Translations under genes and position numbers: made by a program
The notes under the pieces: model-generated
Seen by the model: the letters and a program-made list of their open reading frames with translations, nothing else
Told to the model about the DNA's origin: nothing
Database searches by the model: none
Origin: Eleusine coracana subsp. coracana
Taxonomy: Eukaryota > Streptophyta > Magnoliopsida > Poales > Poaceae
Reading direction: 5' to 3'
DNA: 64,000 bases
NCBI GenBank assembly: GCA_032690845.1
Contig: CM064426.1
Coordinates: 73,396,403-73,460,402, forward strand
In this document: piece by piece, positions 59,285 through 64,000 of the stretch
Layout of the letters: every line of letters starts with the position of its first letter
Position numbering within the stretch: the first letter of the stretch is position 1

Positions 59285-61012
59285 ATGGCGGCGTTTCTCA
59301 TGTTCATGTGCTTCGCATCTGTTTTGTCATCGTCCTTCTCGTCTCCGTTGCCCACCAACGCCTCTGTAGCAACAGTACAAGATCCTGGACATGTCATCCA
59401 AGATGTAGTCAGGTAACTGAACTGGTTTTGTTTCTTGGAGTAGAGTCATCCATGTATCAGTGCACGCCACGTATATGCATGTTTCAAAGTATTTCTACTA
59501 TGTGCGTGTGCATATCAGCGCTGTTAGCTGAAGCCCTCTCGTTCTCTTCAGGAACATTGACGTTTCACTCCGTCGAAGGATGCTTGGCAATTGCGGCACC
59601 GGCAACCCGATCGACGACTGCTGGCGGTGCGACCCGAACTGGTCCAACAACCGCCAGCGCCTCGCCGACTGCGCCGTCGGGTTCGGCCGCGCCGCCATCG
59701 GCGGCAAGGACGGCAAGGTCTACGTGGTGACAGACCCGAGTGACAACCCAGCGAACCCGGAGCCAGGCACCCTCCGCTACGGCATCGTCCAAGACGAGCC
59801 CTTGTGGATCACGTTCGCACGTGACATGACCATCAGGCCCAAGAAGGACCTGCTCGTGGGCTCGCACAAGACCATCGACGGCCGCGGCGCCGACGTCGTC
59901 GTCGGCGACGGCGGCGCGTGTTTCGCCGTGCGAAGCAGGAGCAACGTCATCATCCACGGGATCACCATACGCGACTGCCGCAAGGGCGAGGAAGGCGACG
60001 GCGTCACCGTCCTCGGGTCCACCGATGTGTGGATCGACCATTGCACGCTCGAGGATTGCATCGACGGCCTCATCGACGTCACGGAGGGATCCACCCGCGT
60101 AACTCTGTCCAACAACCTCTTGAGGAACCACGACAAGGTTATGCTCCTTGGGCATAGCGACACGTTCTCTGAGGACAGGAACATGAAGGTCACTGTTGCC
60201 TTCAACCGTTTTGGACCAGGCCTTGTCCAGAGAATGCCAAGGTTCGTAATTTTCTAGTATTGTATTGCTAGCTGGTTTCTGATCTAGCTAGTAATTCTTA
60301 TTTACATGGGGATGTATGCTGAAAAGTTTAACTACACTTTTATATGTTGTTATTACGTTTATTTGTTTAATTAAAGCCTGGGTACCTCGCGGGTAGATCC
60401 AAAAGTTTATTTTGTTTCCTTGTCACTGTAGTAATGCTTATATTTTGCTAACTCCTTCAAAACTCCATAGGTGTCGTTTCGGACTCTTCCACATCGTCAA
60501 CAATGACTACATAGGATGGGAGATGTATGCCATTGGAGGTAGTGCCTCACCAACAATTTTGAGCCAGGGCAATCGATTCCTTGCCGACAAGGCCAAAGAG
60601 GTATTTTGTTTTTTCCTATGGCGTTTTTATTTGTAAGCAATGGCATGTATTTGAATCTCGATCGGCCAGTTGCATTCCGCTCTTCTATCTATATACATAA
60701 GAAAATAACATCACATTTCATTTGAATTTCAAGTTTCAACGAGATCAAAGAAGGCGTGAAAACAACCTATCATAGACTTGAACTGTTAAACCTTCTCAGG
60801 TGACGAAGCGTGAAGACTCACCAGAGAGTGAGTGGACCAGATGGACCTGGACATCTGAAGGTGATAAGATGCTCAACGGTGCGTTCTTCAGAGCGTCGGG
60901 CTGTTCCGGATCTGCCATTAAAGCCCCAGGATTTCTTAAGTCAGTCTCTTTTGTACCGTCGATAACTGCATCGGCAGGAGCTCTATCATGCAACAAGGGG
61001 TCTCGGTGCTGA
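59285..61012 (+). CDS. Pectate lyase, polysaccharide lyase family 1 (four exons, 386 aa)
   Basis: A secreted enzyme that cleaves de-esterified pectin (polygalacturonate) by beta-elimination and acts in the cell wall, with Ca2+ as cofactor. Exons: 59285-59412, 59552-60241, 60471-60600 and 60800-61012. All introns are GT...AG and the frame is kept across them. The N-terminus (MAAFLMFMCFASVLSSSFSS) is a signal peptide. Motifs: CGTGNPIDDCWRCDPNW (57-73), GTLRYG (115-120), GDGVTV (191-196), WIDHC (203-207), LSNN (228-231), GPGLVQRMPRCRFG with the catalytic RxPxxR (270-275), then the C-terminal EWTRWTW and a closing GSRC. The length is normal for the family. An in-frame ATG exists at 59117, but the start at 59285 fits the TATA box and signal peptide. 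Tissue is unknown; many grass members are pollen-expressed. Confidence 0.95.
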
Positions 61013-61294
61013 CGAGATTCTCCGCAGTTATTTTCAGTCTAGGCAATTCCTTAGTAGTAGGCATATAAAATAAGCAGCTGCCGCATTGGACATTTTTTGT
61101 GATCTAATGCAGGGCAAGGCATAGCCAGTTTTATTACCTTGGTCAACATGGCATTCTCTTTCACTTTTTTCCCTAGGATGGAGTCCCCTGATTGGATCTC
61201 ATAATCCAATGGGCTATTTGACACATGGGATTTTCATTCAGTTTTTCTCTTTGGATCGAGTTCCTAATTGGATCTTTTTGGTATTTCTATAGTA
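61013..61294 (+). other. Probable 3' UTR and short flank of the pectate lyase gene
   Basis: Non-coding DNA between the stop codon (61010-61012) and the target duplication of the SINE. No clear polyadenylation signal could be singled out. Confidence 0.4.
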
Positions 61295-61311
61295 TATTTT
61301 CGTGATAATGC

Positions 61312-61632
61312 GGACAGGCCTCTGGCCTGGTGGGAGAGCGCCCGAGTGGCTGCCTCAAGGTCCGGGGTTCGAACCCCGATCCTGCACCGTGCTGCGTGCA
61401 CAGTGCTTGGCACTGTGGTACTGTTGCTGCGCACTGTAAAAAAAATCCCCTCACTCTCCTCAGTCAAAGCATAGTTAAAGATTCGTGTCACAGCTCACAT
61501 GGTCAGTTGAGTCCCTATGTATAGTTGGTGGAAGGGTTCGGGGGTTTTCTCAGCCTGTGTGAGAGGCTCTACTCCTTAGTAAAATACCGTCGGGAGGGGG
61601 GGGGGCTTCTTCTCCGACAGGTCGAGTTTTTT
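61312..61632 (+). mobile_element. tRNA-derived SINE with 17-bp target-site duplication
   Basis: The head is tRNA-like, with a perfect RNA polymerase III B box GGTTCGAACCC (61366-61376) in a T-arm-like context (CCGGGGTTCGAACCCCGA) and an A-box-like CTGGCCTGGTGGG upstream (61322-61334). The body ends GGTCGAGTTTTTTT, a T tail. TATTTTCGTGATAATGC (61295-61311) and TATTTTTGTGATAATGC (61633-61649) flank it, a 16-of-17 match and AT-rich as for LINE-driven insertion. It lies 300 bases past the pectate lyase stop codon, same strand. Confidence 0.9.
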
Positions 61633-61787
61633 TATTTTTGTGATAATGCTATTTCTAAATATGTATCATTTCATATGTTGCAAACATCGTAAGGCACAAA
61701 GACTGCAGGTAGGAATAGTACTTGAACACAGACAACATGATTAACAGGCATCATAGTTCATTAAACTAGTGAAAATCTCACTTAAGA

Positions 61788-62205
61788 CACTACTACAGAA
61801 ATGGGTTTTAGTGACGGCATTTAGCGACGGCTAAATATGCCCTGTCCCTGAAGACCTAATAGCAACGGCTGTCTAGAAACATGTCATCCTTATTTGTTGG
61901 TGGGTCACAAGTAGCGACGGTTGAGGAGACACCCATCTGTAGAAAAAGATATAGGGATGGCTGCGTCGAAACCGTCCCTACAAGTTTAGGCTATAGCGAC
62001 GGGTTTCATTTTTAGCGACGGTTCTAAAGGTACCATCCTAAATGTTAAGGATTTAGCGACGGTTTTCTTATAACCGTCCCTAGATCCTCAACTTACGGCA
62101 ACGGTGTTTAGGACGCTGTCCCTATTTACCAGTTTATAGCGACATTTTAATTCACCCGTCCCAATTTCCTATGTTATAGTGACGGGTTTTTGTCACTCGT
62201 CTTTG
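61788..62205 (+). mobile_element. CACTA (En/Spm) left terminus with subterminal repeats
   Basis: CACTACTACAGAAATGGG at 61788 is the terminal repeat. About twelve copies of AGCGACGG or its reverse/variants follow within 400 bases (for example 61819, 61829, 61913, 61994, 62013, 62052, 62153-62172 as variants). The element then leads into a transposase gene on the same strand and continues past the window end. Confidence 0.85.
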
Positions 62206-62849
62206 CTCTCTCGGCTTGCCTGATCCCTTCATTCAGATTCAAATCTTTTTGCAGGGCGGCTGTCCCTATTTGCAGGTCCTCACCACCCGGCATCTCCCAG
62301 CGCCTTTCTTGGCTCAGCTTTGCACGTCTGCTACTTCTCTGAGCAGCTCTGCTCAGCTTTGCTTAATTGCTTGGTCCTCTGCTCCCTTCTGGGCTTTCAT
62401 TTGCCTGCTACCTCTGCCGGCAATTGCTAGAGACGGCCGCCTCTCGGGGTAGTCAACGTCGTACCTACCCGTGGTGGCTGATGGTGACACATCCAGACCA
62501 CGCTCCCGGAGTAGTCCACGCCATCGGCCATCGGTCGTCAAGCGTTGCCAGCAGGCCCGCCTCTCCTACACTTCCAGGGAATTTGCAAGGTGTGAATAAA
62601 TTTATACCTTCCATAATATAGTAGTTGATATAATTTAAAATAGTTGCATTTGTACATTATAGGTGAGATTGACATCGTTTTGGCCATTTCTCCAACATCA
62701 AGGGCATTTTTGTTGATTTGAAATTTTTATTGTGCTCCCTCAACTTGGCAGGTTAGTAATATTCCCTCATCGAGTATATCTACTAATTTGTAGGCTTTCT
62801 ATAATTGTAGTGGTAATAACAAAAAGTTGATATATTTGCAATTTTAGCG
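62206..62849 (+). other. CACTA internal non-coding region before the transposase
   Basis: A gene-like, moderately GC-rich stretch (62210-62590) is followed by AT-rich sequence ending in a pyrimidine-rich run and TTTTAG (62842-62847) directly before the transposase start. It is probably the 5' leader and an intron of the transposase gene. Confidence 0.4.
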
Positions 62850-64000
62850 ATGGGTAAACGTGCTTGAAATCGCACTTCTCATGAATATTTGAAGGAGGTC
62901 TCGGATTTCATTGATGTTGCTATGGATGACATGAAACTGATGGAGATGAGTGTGATGTATTGCCCATGCATTGATTGCAAGAATGAAAAGAAATTTTCAC
63001 ACTCAATGCACCTACATGCACATCTGATTATGCATGGATTTTAAAAAAAAACTACAAAATTTGGAACAAACATGGTGAAGAAGGAATTAATCCTGGTGAG
63101 CCACCTGAGGGATTCGGGGATGACATTGGTTACTAAGCACCAATAATAAGGGAGATTAACAACTTGGTGATGATGAAATTCTAGGTATTGATGATGACTA
63201 TGTGGATCTTGTCTATAACATCGACCAGATGATAAATGATGCTAAGGTAAACAATGAGGCTGAGTATACTGAAAAGGAGTTTGCAAAGTTTCAAGATCTT
63301 GCGTGAGATTCCAAAAAGCTAAAGGCAAGCAATTGATGGTCAGATCAGAGCTTCAACGCCTTGCTACAATTGTTAGAGGACATGCAAAGAAGATAATATG
63401 TCCATTGGGATTAGAAGTTGAAAAGACACATGCATGTAAGCAGCATTGCATTTTGTATCGTGGCTAAGGTTATGCCGACCTAACTCGGTGTCCTATTTGT
63501 GGAACTCCACAGTACAAGTGCAGAAAAGATGGGGGTGATTAGGAGGTACCTAGCAAAAGGAATGGAGCACCTCAAAAAGTGGCGTGGTATTTTCCTATCA
63601 TCCCTTGTTTGAAACGTTTGTTCGCAAATAGAAAGGAGGTTGAGCTTCTCCGTTGGCATGCATGGAACGAGGATGAGAACAGCAAGGTCTAGAAGAATGA
63701 TGGCAAATATCGACATCCTACAGATTTGGTTTTGGAAGAACCTTGACCAAAGGTTTGGGGATTTCACCAAAGAAGTGAGAAACATCCGGTTGGCTTTGAG
63801 CACGAATGAGATGAATCCATTTGGTGACATGAGTGTTGCCCACAGCACATGGCCAGTTGTTTTGTGCATCTACAACCTTCCACCTTGGCTCTACCACAAA
63901 AGAAAGTATCTTATATTGTCAGTGCCGATCAGCGATAAAAAACAACCCGGCATCAATATTGATCTCTACTTGAGGCCACTGATAGATGATCTTAAAACTC
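62850..64000 (+). pseudogene. CACTA TNP2-like transposase, 5' part, broken; runs off the window
   Basis: The first ~65 codons match the transposase-associated domain (SHEYLKEVSDFIDVA, then YCPCIDCKN and HLIMHGF). After gaps and frame shifts the TNP2 core is visible: CPICGTP near 63490, HPTDL near 63715, and then NIRLALSTNEMNPFGDMS, STWPVV, YNLPPWL, LSVPIS and IDLYLRPLIDDLK up to the window edge, the conserved tnp2 order. A TGA six codons after the ATG, a stop at HGF and several frameshifts show decay. The last 250 bases are open. In family terms the enzyme binds the subterminal repeats and cuts the CACTA ends. Confidence 0.85.

Noticed and set aside
59565..60155. Leftward open frame of 196 codons
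   Set aside because: Antisense to pectate lyase exon 2. GC-rich coding DNA often leaves such frames.
61322..61395. Functional tRNA gene
   Set aside because: The T-arm is good but there is no proper acceptor stem or anticodon arm, and the segment is the head of a SINE with target duplication.

Overview
The window is nuclear DNA of a grass, most likely a panicoid/Andropogoneae species such as sugarcane, sorghum or Miscanthus (inference). The reasons are intron-containing plant genes, GC-rich coding exons next to AT-rich intergenic DNA, and a dense nest of plant transposons: SIRE/Maximus and Tnt1-like copia, Athila/Tat-like gypsy with giant solo LTRs, CACTA, MULE, hAT MITE and a tRNA-derived SINE. 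No prokaryotic, CRISPR or organellar content was seen.

Only three intact host genes can be supported. (1) 10673-12020, minus strand: a two-exon RABA/Rab11-type small GTPase of 217 aa. (2) 34112-35062, plus strand: a single-exon SUPERMAN-like C2H2 zinc-finger repressor of 316 aa with a C-terminal EAR motif. (3) 59285-61012, plus strand: a four-exon secreted pectate lyase of 386 aa. They share no pathway; each is an isolated gene in transposon-rich DNA.

Layout. 1-2830: SIRE-type copia gag and LTR on the minus strand. 2985-8973: nested gypsy LTRs. 8974-12806: RABA gene and flanks. 12807-17515: a 4.7 kb solo LTR with a perfect 5-bp target duplication and three promoter-like repeats. 17521-26044: mostly unassigned, with CACTA-type terminal repeats and a 23-bp tandem array. 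26045-30214: broken Tnt1-like copia element, cut off by a SIRE LTR fragment (to 30818) and a gypsy LTR fragment (to 31341). 31362-31906: non-autonomous CACTA-like element. 31943-32937: Pack-MULE carrying a rearranged UDP-glycosyltransferase fragment. 34112-35062: zinc-finger gene. 37619-37956: hAT MITE. 39693-42708: two CACTA pieces, one with a Ulp1/C48-protease-like gene. 42709-45117: SIRE LTR with 100-bp tandem repeats. 45118-56165: Athila/Tat-like gypsy region whose pol gene is split by two separate solo LTRs, each with a perfect 5-bp target duplication. 59285-61012: pectate lyase. 61312-61632: SINE with a 17-bp target duplication. 61788-64000: left end and TNP2 transposase of a CACTA element running off the window.

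I found no convincing undescribed biological system. The most interesting items are the Pack-MULE with its open chimeric ORF, the triplicated promoter unit in the LTR beside the RABA gene, and the target-duplication-supported insertions that let the nest be put in relative order.
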